DNA from: CAZGSN01 sp964371655
GTDB taxonomy: Bacteria; Desulfobacterota; Binatia; HRBIN30
Reading direction: 5' to 3'
Assembly (NCBI GenBank): GCA_964371655.1
Contig: CAYJOD010000066.1
Span: 1-36,692, forward strand
Length of the DNA: 36,692 bases
In this document: in pieces, positions 7,776 through 15,999 of the stretch
Layout of the letters: each line of letters begins with the position of its first letter
Numbering within the stretch: position 1 is the first letter of the stretch
The notes under the pieces: model-generated
The model's input: only the letters and a program-made list of their open reading frames with translations
Database searches by the model: none
Told to the model about the DNA's origin: nothing
Program-made: the position numbers and the translations under genes

Positions 7776-8699
7776 ATGCATCCAATGTTGAAACACAGGG
7801 CATTGCGGCTGGTGGCTCGGGGCTGGGGGCTGGCCGGCCTGGTTGGGGTGTTGCTCATAAGGCCCGGATACTCGCTCGCTGAAGTGAAGCCGCGCGTTGT
7901 GGCAACGATCTTTCCGGTCGCCGACATGGTGCGGCGGATCGGCGGCGGTGCGGTCGACGTTGTCAGCCTGCTCCCGGCCGGGGCGAGCCCGCACACGTTC
8001 GAGCCGACCCCGGCGCAAATGCGTGACGTCGCTGGCGCCGCGTTGGTGGTGCGTGTGGGCGCGAAGCTCGACGACTGGGCCCTCAAGCTGCTCGCCGCGG
8101 CAAGCGTGCCACCGCCGCTAGTAACTATCACCGACGGCATCGAGCTGCTGCGCGATGTGGAAGCCGAGAGCGACGACAGGCATGGCGCCGACCCGCACGT
8201 ATGGTTGGACCCGATCCTCGTCCGCGACCAGATCCTGCCGAGCCTTCTCGGCGCTTTGAAGCGACTGCTTCCGGGGCGCGAGGACATGCTCGACCATGCC
8301 TGTGAGAACTATCGTAGCGAGCTGACGCGACTCGACGCCGACTTGGCCGCGACGTTGGCCCACCTCGACAACCTTGGGTTCGTCGCCTTCCACTCCGCCT
8401 GGCGCTACTTCGCACGCCGCTACGGACTCGAGCAGATCGGAGCTGTCGAAGAGTTTCCGGGCAAGGAGCCGTCGGCGCGGGCGATGGCGGCGCTGGTCGA
8501 AAGCGCCCGCCGCAACCACGTGCGCGCGCTGATCATCGAACCTCAGTTCAGCCCCCGTCTCGGCGAGCAAGTAGCGAGCGAATTCAAGGGCAAGGTGGTG
8601 ATGGCGGATCCACAGGGCAACGCCGACGTCGAGGGGCGGGGCAGCTACCTCGACCTGATGCGATTCAATGCTAAGGCGTTTGCAGAAGCGTTGCGATGA
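7776..8699 (+). CDS. Zn/Mn-type ABC transporter substrate-binding protein (ZnuA/TroA family)
   Basis: This 307-residue periplasmic metal-binding protein starts, in my choice, at ATG 7776. A TTG at 7749 and an ATG at 7785 are alternatives, and none has a strong ribosome-binding site. A signal peptide (GWGLAGLVGVLLI, cleavage near SLA-EV) precedes the cluster A-I fold. Likely metal ligands are the His of ASPHTFEP, the His of DPHVWLDP and the His of AFHSAWRYF. A fourth acidic ligand may be in VMADPQGN. The segment ATIFPVADMVRRIGG is typical of the family. The His-rich loop of many zinc-specific members is short here, so zinc and manganese cannot be separated by eye. Its ATPase and permease follow after a repeat-containing gap. 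Confidence 0.88.
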   Translation: MHPMLKHRALRLVARGWGLAGLVGVLLIRPGYSLAEVKPRVVATIFPVADMVRRIGGGAVDVVSLLPAGASPHTFEPTPAQMRDVAGAALVVRVGAKLDDWALKLLAAASVPPPLVTITDGIELLRDVEAESDDRHGADPHVWLDPILVRDQILPSLLGALKRLLPGREDMLDHACENYRSELTRLDADLAATLAHLDNLGFVAFHSAWRYFARRYGLEQIGAVEEFPGKEPSARAMAALVESARRNHVRALIIEPQFSPRLGEQVASEFKGKVVMADPQGNADVEGRGSYLDLMRFNAKAFAEALR

Positions 8700-8739
8700 G
8701 TCCTCAAACCTCATTTGCGTTCTGCGGTGACAGGTGCGC

Positions 8740-8930
8740 CCCCTTCGACGGGGCTCAGGACAGGCTTCGTGACGGCGCCAATCCCTCGATACGCGGCCAG
8801 AAGAAGGCCGCTACTCGGGACGATCGGATCATGGGGCGTCTCCTCAGGGCGAGCGGTGTAACGGCAGGTGCATCAATTCTTCCCGTTCGCCCTGAGGAGA
8901 CGCCTCCTGAGGAGGCGCATCTTCCCAACG
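8740..8930. repeat. Palindromic repeat cluster between transporter genes
   Basis: The 315-base gap between the binding protein and ATPase genes holds no convincing gene. Near 8741-8775 it contains a CTTCGACGGGGCTCAGGACA segment resembling dispersed intergenic repeats of environmental genomes. A strong inverted repeat has 22-base arms at 8835-8856 and 8883-8904 (one mismatch). It is followed directly by CGCCTCCT-G-AGGAGGCG at 8901-8917, which shares bases with the right arm, so two alternative hairpins compete. Confidence 0.7.
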
Positions 8931-9014
8931 CCGTCTCGAAGGGTTCTCAGGCCGCGTCTCGAAGGGCGCGTTCTACCAGGCTGATCGCGGCCTGGCAGTG
9001 GAAGTGATGTTTTC

Positions 9015-9791
9015 GTGATGAGTCACGCCGCAAATCCAATCGTCGAAGCGAAGGATCTGGCCGTCGAGATCGACGGTCACAGGGTGTTGTGGGACATCAG
9101 CTTTGCGCTCGCCGAAGGTCGCTTCCTGGGCATCATCGGGCCGAACGGCGCCGGCAAGACCACCTTGCTACGCGTGCTTCTCGGGTTGATCGAGCCGACG
9201 CGCGGAACCGTCACCGTGCTGGGTCGCTCTCCCGCGGCTCTCGGGCGTCACGTCCATCGCATTGGCTACGTCCCGCAGCGCCCCAACTTCGACCCGCGCT
9301 TCCCGGTATCGGTGCGCGACGTCGTCATGATGGGACGCGCGTGCTGCATCGGCCTGTTTCGCTTCGCGCGGCGCAGCGATTGGGAAAAGGTGGACGCCTC
9401 GATTCGAATCGTCGGCTTGGAGGGTTTCGAGTCGCGGCGCATTGGCGAGCTGTCGGGCGGCGAGCAGCAGCGCGCTTTCATCGCCAGGGCTCTATGCTCC
9501 GAGACGAAGCTGCTGCTCTTCGACGAAGCGACGACCGGCTTGGATCTGCCGGCGCAGCATGAGCTTTATGCGTTGTTGCAACGCCTGCGCCGCGAGCTTG
9601 GCCTGTCGGTGATCGCGGTCTCGCACGACTTGCTCGAGCTCGGAGGGCATGCCGACGAGCTCATCTGTATCAACGGCACGACCCATATCCACGGCAATCC
9701 GAATACCGTATTGCACAGCCACGAGCTGCGCGAAGCCTATCGCTGCGAGTTCGACTTCCTCTCCGACGAAGCGCGCCACGCCCATCCCTGA
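9015..9791 (+). CDS. Zn/Mn-type ABC transporter ATP-binding protein (ZnuC family)
   Basis: This single-domain ABC ATPase of 258 residues drives metal uptake together with the preceding binding protein and the following permease. Visible motifs are Walker A GPNGAGKTT near residues 42-50, the Q-loop region GYVPQRPNF, signature LSGGEQQRAF, Walker B LLLFDEATTGLD and the switch His in AVSHDL. The region VRDVVMMGR is typical of metal-type ATPases. The start is GTG 9015 or ATG 9018; a GGAAG at 9000-9004 favours GTG slightly by spacing. The permease begins two bases after the stop, so the two are surely co-transcribed. Confidence 0.9.
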   Translation: MMSHAANPIVEAKDLAVEIDGHRVLWDISFALAEGRFLGIIGPNGAGKTTLLRVLLGLIEPTRGTVTVLGRSPAALGRHVHRIGYVPQRPNFDPRFPVSVRDVVMMGRACCIGLFRFARRSDWEKVDASIRIVGLEGFESRRIGELSGGEQQRAFIARALCSETKLLLFDEATTGLDLPAQHELYALLQRLRRELGLSVIAVSHDLLELGGHADELICINGTTHIHGNPNTVLHSHELREAYRCEFDFLSDEARHAHP

Positions 9792-9793
9792 CG

Positions 9794-10639
9794 ATGATCG
9801 ACTTACTGAGCTACGGGTTCATGCAGCGTGCCCTCGCGGCGGGGCTGCTCGCGGGCGTCCTGTGCGGCGTGTTGGGGTTCTTCGTCATTTTGAAGCGCCT
9901 GTCCTTCATTGGCGTCGGCATCTCGCACTCGGCGCTCGGCGGCATCGCCATCGGGGTGCTGCTTGGCGTCGAGCCGCTCGCCGCGGCCGCGGTATTCGCG
10001 ACGCTGGTGGCGTGGGGCATCGGTTGGCTCAGCCGACGCGGGCGGCTGCACGAAGATACGGCGATCGGCATTTTGTTTTCGTCGGCGATGGCACTCGGCG
10101 TGGTTCTGATCAGTATGTCGAAGGGCTATCAGATCGACCTGTTCGGCTATCTCTTTGGCAACATCCTTGCGGTGTCGCCGCGCGATCTATGGATCCTCGG
10201 CGTCATTGCCGTCGTGACGCTGAGCGTGGTGACGCTGCTCTTCAAAGAGTTTCTCTTCCTGGCTTTCGATGAGGAAGTGGCGCACGCGAGCGGGTTGCCG
10301 GTGGGCGCGTTGAACTTGGTGCTGCTGACGTGCCTGGCCCTCGTGATCGTGGCCGCGATTCGTGTCGTCGGCCTGGTTCTCGTCGAAGCTCTCCTCGTGA
10401 TTCCGGCCGCCGTCGGATACCAACTCACGCGCAGCTATCGCACCATGATCGGAATCTCGGTTGTCACCGCCGTGCTCGCTTCGACGGCGGGCTTGTTCGT
10501 GTCCTATGCTCTCGACGCCGCGGCGGGAGCCACCATCGTGCTGCTGTTGGCGGCGATGTTCGCCGCGGCTCTGGTCATGGCCCGGCGCTCGCAAGCAGCA
10601 CACCGGCGGCCGAGCATGGATTCGCGCCCGGTCGGGTGA
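9794..10639 (+). CDS. Zn/Mn-type ABC transporter permease (ZnuB family)
   Basis: This 281-residue integral inner-membrane protein has about eight hydrophobic segments. The N-terminal FMQRALAAGLLAGVLCGVLG, the stretch GVGISHSALGGIAIG and the segment VGLVLVEALLVIPAA are characteristic of the ABC-3 permease family for zinc, manganese or iron. It forms the membrane channel for the importer encoded by the two upstream genes. The ATG lies two bases after the ATPase stop. The short basic tail (ARRSQAAHRRPSMDSRP) follows the last membrane segment. A nested palindromic element begins about 35 bases downstream and may stop transcription. Confidence 0.92.
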   Translation: MIDLLSYGFMQRALAAGLLAGVLCGVLGFFVILKRLSFIGVGISHSALGGIAIGVLLGVEPLAAAAVFATLVAWGIGWLSRRGRLHEDTAIGILFSSAMALGVVLISMSKGYQIDLFGYLFGNILAVSPRDLWILGVIAVVTLSVVTLLFKEFLFLAFDEEVAHASGLPVGALNLVLLTCLALVIVAAIRVVGLVLVEALLVIPAAVGYQLTRSYRTMIGISVVTAVLASTAGLFVSYALDAAAGATIVLLLAAMFAAALVMARRSQAAHRRPSMDSRPVG

Positions 10640-10675
10640 AGAGGGAAGGGGTAGAGCTGTGAAAGAATCGAGCCC

Positions 10676-10931
10676 GGGCCTCGGACTTCAGACCTCAGCC
10701 TGAAAACCTCAATTGGAACCGCGGATGGACGCGGATTGCCCGGACTTAGGCTCCGGCACGCAGCAATCCAAATTTGTCGAGGCAGCGAGGGACCAATCGA
10801 CAATTTCATCGAGCCCTTCCTGCTTCATCCGCGTCCATCGGCGTTAATCCGCGGTTCAACTGTTCTCTCCCGGCTCAGGGTCCGGAATTCCCGGGCTCTT
10901 CCTGAAGCCAGAGGCTCGAAGTCCGAGGCCC
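10676..10931. repeat. Nested inverted-repeat element, about 256 bp
   Basis: The gap between the permease and a convergent lipoprotein gene holds no gene but three nested inverted repeats. The outer arms GGGCCTCGGACTTC (10676-10689) and its exact complement (10918-10931) enclose a middle pair, GAACCGCGGAT with GACGCGGAT near 10717-10736 against their complements at 10827-10858. An inner pair AAATTTGTCGA (10770-10780) and TCGACAATTT (10797-10806) lies at the centre. The middle pair belongs to a dispersed repeat style common in environmental bacterial genomes. It could act as a bidirectional terminator or be a non-autonomous mobile element. Confidence 0.75.
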
Positions 10932-10980
10932 AGGCGAGAAGCTCACAAGCTCGTAGGCGCAGCCGAGGCCGGGCTCTCGC

Positions 10981-11748
10981 CTAGTTCACGCGGATGATCA
11001 TCTGCGCCGGCGCGCCGACGTTGCCGGCCTGGTCACGCAAGCGCACGCTGAGCAGGGTGTCTCCGGGTGCAAAGGACAGGATGGCAGACACGAAGCCGCA
11101 GAATTGAACCGTGCTTTCGGAGTTGACGAAGCCGTTGTCCTCGGTCGGTTCGAACTTCACGCAGCCGTCGATAGCGGCGCTGATCCCCATGGTTTGATCG
11201 GAGCCATCGCGGAACCGACAGGAAAAATCATTGATCGTATTGGTGGTCGTGACCGCGCCGTCAAAGCTCGGCGGGCTAATCGCCGGGACGCCGCCAGATG
11301 TAGGACCAGGGGTTCGCTGCGCGACATCGCAGACCGCAGCACTCCCGTCACCGAGCGGGCGGTTGGCCTCGATCTGCAAATCGGGAAGCGCCGAGACGTT
11401 GTTGTTGAGGGTCGAAAGGGCGACGTCGGAGCCGCTGCTGCCCGGTTTCCCCTCGACCACCAGGCGGAACCCCGAAGCGCCGCCGGCCGCACCCTTCAGG
11501 CGCACGAACACGGGCACGCCCTCGGGGCTGACCTCGATCGGGTCGACGAGCACGTCGTCCGCTCGTGTAATACCGACGAACGTAATCTGCGGGCCGATCG
11601 GTGGAGTCGCCGACGCGGGGACCATTGGTACGGGTGTCGGTGTTGGTGTCGGAATGAGGTGATTTGATAGGGAGGGGTCATCGTCCCCACAACCCGCCAC
11701 CACAAAAGCTACCGCCAAGGCGACCGTTAGACGCGTGCACTTTATCAT
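10981..11748 (-). CDS. Lipoprotein with one copy of an unrecognised ~200-residue domain
   Basis: This 255-residue lipoprotein starts, in my choice, at ATG 11748, because an ideal AGGAGG lies 6 bases before it; an ATG at 11754 abuts that site and is unlikely. The N-terminus MIKCTRLTVALAVAFVVAGC ends in a lipobox (VAGC), followed by an acidic GDDD and a short Thr-Pro linker. The rest is a single domain that also occurs twice in the next gene upstream. Shared landmarks are GPQITFVGI, a GFRLVVEGK strand, LPDLQIEANRPLGDGS, AVCD, GGVPAISPPSFD, TINDFSCRF, TVQFCGF, and a final PGDTLLSVRLRDQAGNVG. I do not recognise the family. Conserved Cys pairs suggest disulfides and an extracytoplasmic location. 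Confidence 0.8.
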   Translation of the reverse strand: MIKCTRLTVALAVAFVVAGCGDDDPSLSNHLIPTPTPTPVPMVPASATPPIGPQITFVGITRADDVLVDPIEVSPEGVPVFVRLKGAAGGASGFRLVVEGKPGSSGSDVALSTLNNNVSALPDLQIEANRPLGDGSAAVCDVAQRTPGPTSGGVPAISPPSFDGAVTTTNTINDFSCRFRDGSDQTMGISAAIDGCVKFEPTEDNGFVNSESTVQFCGFVSAILSFAPGDTLLSVRLRDQAGNVGAPAQMIIRVN

Positions 11749-11852
11749 TTTCATCCTCCTCGGAGCTCCCCGCAAAGTGAGGCGCAGGGTACACAGACAA
11801 GCGCAAGATGACAACAACGCGCCGCGTCAATCGCGGTAGCTTCGGTAGCGGC

Positions 11853-13682
11853 TCAGTTGCCCACCCGTACGACGATGGCGGCGGGATTCCCAAGATTTGC
11901 GTCGGCATCTCGGAGGCGCGCCGTAATCACCGTATCGCCGGGAGGGAACGCGACGACCGAGGTGATTTTGGAACTACAAAATTGAATCGTACTGGCGTCG
12001 TTGGCGTAGCCGTAATCGTAGGTCGGTGGCGTCGACACGCATCCATCCGTCGCGATCCTGGCTTCGGGTTGGCCCATGCCATCGACGAAGCGGCAGCCGA
12101 GGTCGTTGATGGGATCGGCGTGTTGTTCATCGAATTGGGGTGGATCGACGGCGGGAACACCGCCGGCGCCGCTGCCGGAAGCGTCGCACACGGCCACGCT
12201 ACCGTTGCCTAGCGGTTGCGAGACGACGACGAGCAGATCGGGCAAGAGCGAATCGCCATGATACGTCGGGCAGGTAGTTTCGCCAGCGTCGATGGACTCG
12301 CGGAACGACAGGCAGCCTACGTCGGCGTTGCTCGCTCCGCGCTTGCCTTCGATGACGATGGCGAAGCCGACGCCGCTTCCGACCCGGAAGACCGGTAATC
12401 CGGCCGGTGTTACGGTTATGGATGACATCGGTTCGTCGTTGGCGAAGACGAGCCCAAAGTAGGTGATTGCAGGGCCGAGCGCTGCCGCCGTGTTGGTTAC
12501 TGTTGGGCTAGGCGAGGCTTCCTGCGTCGGTGTGACGGTCGGTGAAAGCGTTCGCGTCGGGCTCCGAGTTCTGGTTCGCGTTGGCGTCGGGCCGGTCGGT
12601 GTCGGTCCTACAATTGTGGGCGTGAAGGTCGCGACGGTCACGGTCGGCGTCGCGCTCGCGACCACGGTGGCTGTGAGCGTGGGCGTCGCGCTGCGCTTGC
12701 GTGTGGCGGTGATGGTCGGCGTTGCCGTCGGTGGTGGGGTGCGAGTCGGCGTCAGTGTCGACGTCGGCGTGGCCGTGCGCGAGACCGATGGACTTGCCGG
12801 CGGTCGCGTCGGAGTCGGTGTAAACGTCGTTGGCAGGGGGCCCGAGCCGATGCGAACGATCAGGTGTTTCTCGGGGCCGAGGTTGCCGAGCAGATCGCGC
12901 AGTCGTGCGCTCAAGACCGTGTCGCCCGCGGCGAACGCAAGATCGCGCGACACTTGAACGCAAAACTGTACGAAGGGGCTCGACGTGACGAAACGGGCGC
13001 TGCCGAATTGATCTTGGGTGCAGGCAAACGATGGTGCGGTCGCAGCGACGGCGCCGCAGGCGAAGTCGTTGATGGTGTCGGTAACCACCTGTCCGGCTGC
13101 GAAGGTCGACGGGAACGTAGCGGCGATCCCGCCGTCACAGACCACGCGACTACCATCACCGAGATCTCGACTGCTTTCGATCTGGACGTCGGGGCGCGAT
13201 GAGGGATCGCTGCGATCCAAATCGAAGGCGGTTGTACCCGGGCGCACAGTGCTTGCCCCAATGTTGCCTTCAATCACGATGCGAATCCCGAACCCTGAGG
13301 TACGGAAGTAGACGGGAACTCCGTTGACCTCGCCAATTGGGGCCAGCACGCCACCGTCGGCCCCGGCCAGGCCGAAGTACTGAATCCGGGGGCCCTGCGC
13401 GGTGAGACTATCGTTGGCTTGCTGGCGTACGATCGCGGCAACATCGGCGACCGACAGGGTCCAGTCGAGATTAGCGTCGGCGCCGTTGCAGTCTCGTGTT
13501 TGCTCAAAGAGCGCCGCCACGGCAACGCCGACATCGGTCTCGTCGACAAACGAGTCGCAATTGGCATCGCCAAGCGGCTGCGCCGCTGCCGGCCGCAGCT
13601 GTGCCGCGAGGCAGCAAGCGGCAACGAGTAGGGCGCGGGTCAAGCAGCGCGGGGCGGTCGATCGTGCAGGTCTCCGAATCAT
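11853..13682 (-). CDS. Secreted protein: dockerin-like pair, two copies of an unknown domain, Thr-Pro linker
   Basis: This 609-residue secreted protein has a signal sequence (RALLVAACCLAAQLRPAAA, cleavage near 35). Residues about 37-90 form a dockerin-like pair of calcium loops (GDANCDSFVDETDVGVAV and ADANLDWTLSVADVAAIV). Domain copy A (about 97-283) and copy B (about 400-609) are homologous to each other and to the neighbouring lipoprotein. Landmarks of copy A are IQYFGLAGADGG, IRIVIEGNIGAS, PDVQIESSRDLGDGS, TINDFACG and GDTVLSARLRDLLGNLG. Copy B has AITYFGLVFAND, PLGNGSVAVCD, INDLGCRF and GDTVITARLRDADANLG. The copies are joined by a Thr-Pro-Arg linker of over 100 residues with low-complexity DNA. 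Function unknown; it may be a surface adhesin or dockerin-borne scaffold client. Confidence 0.82.
   Translation of the reverse strand: MIRRPARSTAPRCLTRALLVAACCLAAQLRPAAAQPLGDANCDSFVDETDVGVAVAALFEQTRDCNGADANLDWTLSVADVAAIVRQQANDSLTAQGPRIQYFGLAGADGGVLAPIGEVNGVPVYFRTSGFGIRIVIEGNIGASTVRPGTTAFDLDRSDPSSRPDVQIESSRDLGDGSRVVCDGGIAATFPSTFAAGQVVTDTINDFACGAVAATAPSFACTQDQFGSARFVTSSPFVQFCVQVSRDLAFAAGDTVLSARLRDLLGNLGPEKHLIVRIGSGPLPTTFTPTPTRPPASPSVSRTATPTSTLTPTRTPPPTATPTITATRKRSATPTLTATVVASATPTVTVATFTPTIVGPTPTGPTPTRTRTRSPTRTLSPTVTPTQEASPSPTVTNTAAALGPAITYFGLVFANDEPMSSITVTPAGLPVFRVGSGVGFAIVIEGKRGASNADVGCLSFRESIDAGETTCPTYHGDSLLPDLLVVVSQPLGNGSVAVCDASGSGAGGVPAVDPPQFDEQHADPINDLGCRFVDGMGQPEARIATDGCVSTPPTYDYGYANDASTIQFCSSKITSVVAFPPGDTVITARLRDADANLGNPAAIVVRVGN
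12480..12835 (-). repeat. Low-complexity Thr-Pro-coding repeat
   Basis: This stretch encodes the linker between the two unknown domains of the secreted protein. It reads on the plus strand as variants of GTCGGCGTCG and GGTGTGGGCGTC. Similar DNA occurs at 23517-23885 and 36597-36692, so recombination or assembly error between these stretches is possible. Confidence 0.75.
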
Positions 13683-13800
13683 CTATCGCCGCACTATGTG
13701 GGAATGTTGCGCAGAAGGGAATACGGCGAGCTTTCAGCCCATGGCCGTGGAAGGAGCCCGCTGTTATGCGAGGCGGCTCGAATCGACGGAAGATCAAGCT

Positions 13801-14589
13801 ATGAGTGCAAAGCCATCTGAAATCCTCTTGAACATCGAAGCTCCGCTTGCCTGGGTGACGGTGAACCGGCCGGCGGCACGTAACGCTCTGACGCGAGCGG
13901 TCTGGCGCGGCATCGCGGCGCACATGCAGCGTCTCGCATCCAATGCGGACGTGCGCGTGGTGATCTTGCGCGGTGCCGGCGAAGAAGCCTTCCTGGCGGG
14001 CGCGGACATCACCGAGTTTCCGGCGATCCGTGCGGATGCGCAGGCGACGCTCGACTACGATCGCGAGACGGCCACGGCTCTGCGAGCCATCGAGAACCTG
14101 GCGCAGCCAACCATCGCCATGATCAATGGAGCGTGCTTCGGCGGCGGCTGTTCGGTTGCGCTTGCGTGTGACCTTCGTATCGCCGCCGAACATGCGACGC
14201 TCGCGATCCCGGCGGCGCGCTTAGGGCTCGCGTATCCGTTTGTCGACAACCTCGTGCACACCGTGGGCAAGGGCAATGCGGCTGACATCCTGTTGTCGGC
14301 GCGTGCCTTGAGCGCCGACGAGGCGTTGCGTATCGGTCTGGTCAACCGGGTGGTTCCCGGTGCCGAGCTCGAGAGTGTCGTGCGCAGCTATGCCCTGCGG
14401 ATCGCCGAAGGGGCACCATTCACACTGGCGGCGCACAAGGTGGCAATCCAGGAAGCCACGCGCCGTGAACCCGAGCGCGATCCGGAGCGTTTGCGGGCAC
14501 TGGTGGCGCGCTGTTTCGACAGCGAGGATTATCGCGAAGGCGTGGCTGCGTTCATCGAAAAGCGGAAGCCGAAATTCGTCGGGCGCTGA
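13801..14589 (+). CDS. Enoyl-CoA hydratase/isomerase (crotonase) family protein
   Basis: This 262-residue protein has a crotonase fold. Visible are VNRPAARNALT, the oxyanion-hole segment FLAGADITEF and the second segment GACFGGGCSVALACDLRIA. At the two positions of the catalytic glutamates of classical enoyl-CoA hydratase, Ser118 (GGGCS) and Ala138 (IPAARLGL) are found. The protein may therefore not hydrate enoyl-CoA in the standard way; other crotonase reactions such as isomerisation, hydrolysis or decarboxylation are possible. ATG 13801 has GGAAGA at a suitable distance, and it fits the start of the family. An upstream in-frame extension is antisense to the neighbouring gene and unlikely. 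It is convergent with a short-chain dehydrogenase, and both may act on acyl-CoA. Confidence 0.85.
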   Translation: MSAKPSEILLNIEAPLAWVTVNRPAARNALTRAVWRGIAAHMQRLASNADVRVVILRGAGEEAFLAGADITEFPAIRADAQATLDYDRETATALRAIENLAQPTIAMINGACFGGGCSVALACDLRIAAEHATLAIPAARLGLAYPFVDNLVHTVGKGNAADILLSARALSADEALRIGLVNRVVPGAELESVVRSYALRIAEGAPFTLAAHKVAIQEATRREPERDPERLRALVARCFDSEDYREGVAAFIEKRKPKFVGR

Positions 14590-14612
14590 CGATGCGGGGA
14601 GGGCGAGCCCCC

Positions 14613-14672
14613 GCGCCCCTACGGCATACGGCGTTCCTCGGTCTTCTTGTAGGGGCGCGCGGCTGCGCGCCC
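14613..14672. terminator. Hairpin cluster between convergent genes
   Basis: GCGCCCCTAC (14613-14622) pairs with GTAGGGGCGC (14649-14658), and GGGCGCGC-GGCT-GCGCGCCC (14653-14672) forms a second stem that shares bases with the first. No T-run follows. Position between two gene ends suggests a bidirectional terminator, or one more palindromic repeat. Confidence 0.45.
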
Positions 14673-14724
14673 TCTTCGTTGGGTCTTGAGACAGCCTCTG
14701 AGGGCTGCGTCGCGGACCCCGTCG

Positions 14725-15540
14725 TCACATGACGTAGCCGCCGTTGGGCGAGAGCACTTGACCGACGGTGTAGCTCGAATCATCGCTTGCCAAGTACAAC
14801 GCGGCGGCGGCGACTTCTCGAGTCGTTCCCAGGCGCCCAATCGGTGTCTGCAGCAGGATCAGGCGCCGCATCGACTCGCTCAGGACGTCGAGAAGCGGTG
14901 TGTCGATGAAGCCCGGGGCGATGGCATTGACGCGAATGCCGCGCGCGATGGCGTCGCGCGCCACGGCCTTGGTGAAGCCGATGATCCCGGCCTTGGCCGC
15001 GGAATAGTCGGGTGCCGTCGGCAACCCGACGATTCCAGCGATGGAGGCCATGTTGATGATCGTGCCGGCGCCGCGCGGCTCCATGATCTTCAAGGCCTCC
15101 CGGGTGCAGTAGAAGGTCCCGTCGAGATGCACCGATAACGTACGCCGCCATTGCGAGTCCGACATCCCGCTGGCCGCCGCCAACGACGTCGTCGCGGGCC
15201 CACCGGCGAGCGCTTCGGCCGTGACCCGGTCGAAGCGCTCTTTGACACGATCGGCGATCACCGCGATGCCGGCGTTGTTTACCAGGATGTCCAGGCTTCC
15301 CCACTCATCCATGAGGGTTTCGAAGAGGGCACGAACCTCGACGCTGTCGGAGACATCGGCGGCCAGCCGCAGCGAGCGCCGGCCCTGGGCTTCGATCTCT
15401 CGGGTGACGCCATCGGCCGTCTCGCGGTTGATGTCATTGATGGCCACGTCGGCCCCCGCGCCCGCCAAGGTCAAGGCGATTTCTCGACCCAAACCCGATC
15501 CGGCACCGGTCACCAGCGCCTTGCGTCCAAGCAGCTTCAT
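14725..15540 (-). CDS. Short-chain dehydrogenase/reductase, 3-oxoacyl-reductase-like
   Basis: This 271-residue NAD(P)-dependent oxidoreductase is of the classical SDR type. The Rossmann motif TGAGSGLG lies near residues 10-17, NNAG follows, and the catalytic Ser is in NMASIAG with Tyr179 and Lys183 in YSAAK. An Asp-containing region after beta-2 (INDINRE) favours NAD over NADP. Between NNAG and the Ser there is an extra segment of about 25 residues (DRVTAEALAGGPATTS and onward) compared with a minimal SDR, near the substrate loop. ATG 15540 is chosen because GGAGAGG lies 5-8 bases upstream and it starts the fold directly; a longer upstream frame exists but lacks support. It may act on a 3-hydroxyacyl or 3-oxoacyl compound, in line with its crotonase neighbour. 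Confidence 0.88.
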   Translation of the reverse strand: MKLLGRKALVTGAGSGLGREIALTLAGAGADVAINDINRETADGVTREIEAQGRRSLRLAADVSDSVEVRALFETLMDEWGSLDILVNNAGIAVIADRVKERFDRVTAEALAGGPATTSLAAASGMSDSQWRRTLSVHLDGTFYCTREALKIMEPRGAGTIINMASIAGIVGLPTAPDYSAAKAGIIGFTKAVARDAIARGIRVNAIAPGFIDTPLLDVLSESMRRLILLQTPIGRLGTTREVAAAALYLASDDSSYTVGQVLSPNGGYVM

Positions 15541-15703
15541 CCGCACCTCTCCGTTCCAAGGACAAATTTGAACCGCGCAATCCTGTACATTCACAGAAAT
15601 GATCGAGCAAGAAGGGGAGCAGTCTGCGCGCGCGCCCCAGCTGACGACTTCTCCGCATTTGGCACCGCCATTGCTCTGAATGGCAAGTGAGGAGGATGGG
15701 TTG

Positions 15704-15991
15704 ATGTTTGGACGTGGAATTACATCTGAGCTTCGGGTGCGCACACTCAACGCCGAAGAGCTCCTGTTGCTGGCAGTTCTGGAACAAGCGGTGGCGGACT
15801 TGGATCACCCCTGTGCGGCGGTACGGGTTGATGCCGATGCCTATGTCTTCCTATCGCACGACCACAGTATCTTCAGCTTTGAGTCGGTATGCGGGTACTT
15901 CAAGTTGTCGCCGTCGGCGGTGCGACAAGCATTGAAGAACCGCCACCGTCGAAAGCTTCCGAGTCAAAGCGAGCGCCGCGAAGCGGCGTAG
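15704..15991 (+). CDS. Small protein, paralogue of the 16732-17163 product
   Basis: This 95-residue protein of unknown function starts, in my choice, at ATG 15704, 9 bases after GGAGG; an in-frame ATG at 15680 lacks a site. It is likely cytoplasmic, having no signal or membrane segment. It shares a core with the protein encoded at 16732-17163: LLLAVLEQAV here against LMLAVLQDAL there, then a hydrophobic FLS or WIS strand and FSFESVCGYF against FSFENICDIL. Both end with a segment of the type LSPSAVRQAL or INPDYLRRGV. The last segment has the look of a helix-turn-helix, so a DNA- or protein-binding role is possible (inference). It ends in a basic tail. The two copies flank coaE. Confidence 0.6.
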   Translation: MFGRGITSELRVRTLNAEELLLLAVLEQAVADLDHPCAAVRVDADAYVFLSHDHSIFSFESVCGYFKLSPSAVRQALKNRHRRKLPSQSERREAA

Positions 15992-15999
15992 GGCTCCGC

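Noticed and set aside
8696..9007. A 103-residue reading frame between the metal-binding protein and ATPase genes
   Set aside because: It lies over the palindromic repeat cluster, has no domain and no plausible start signal; its peptide is that of a translated intergenic repeat.
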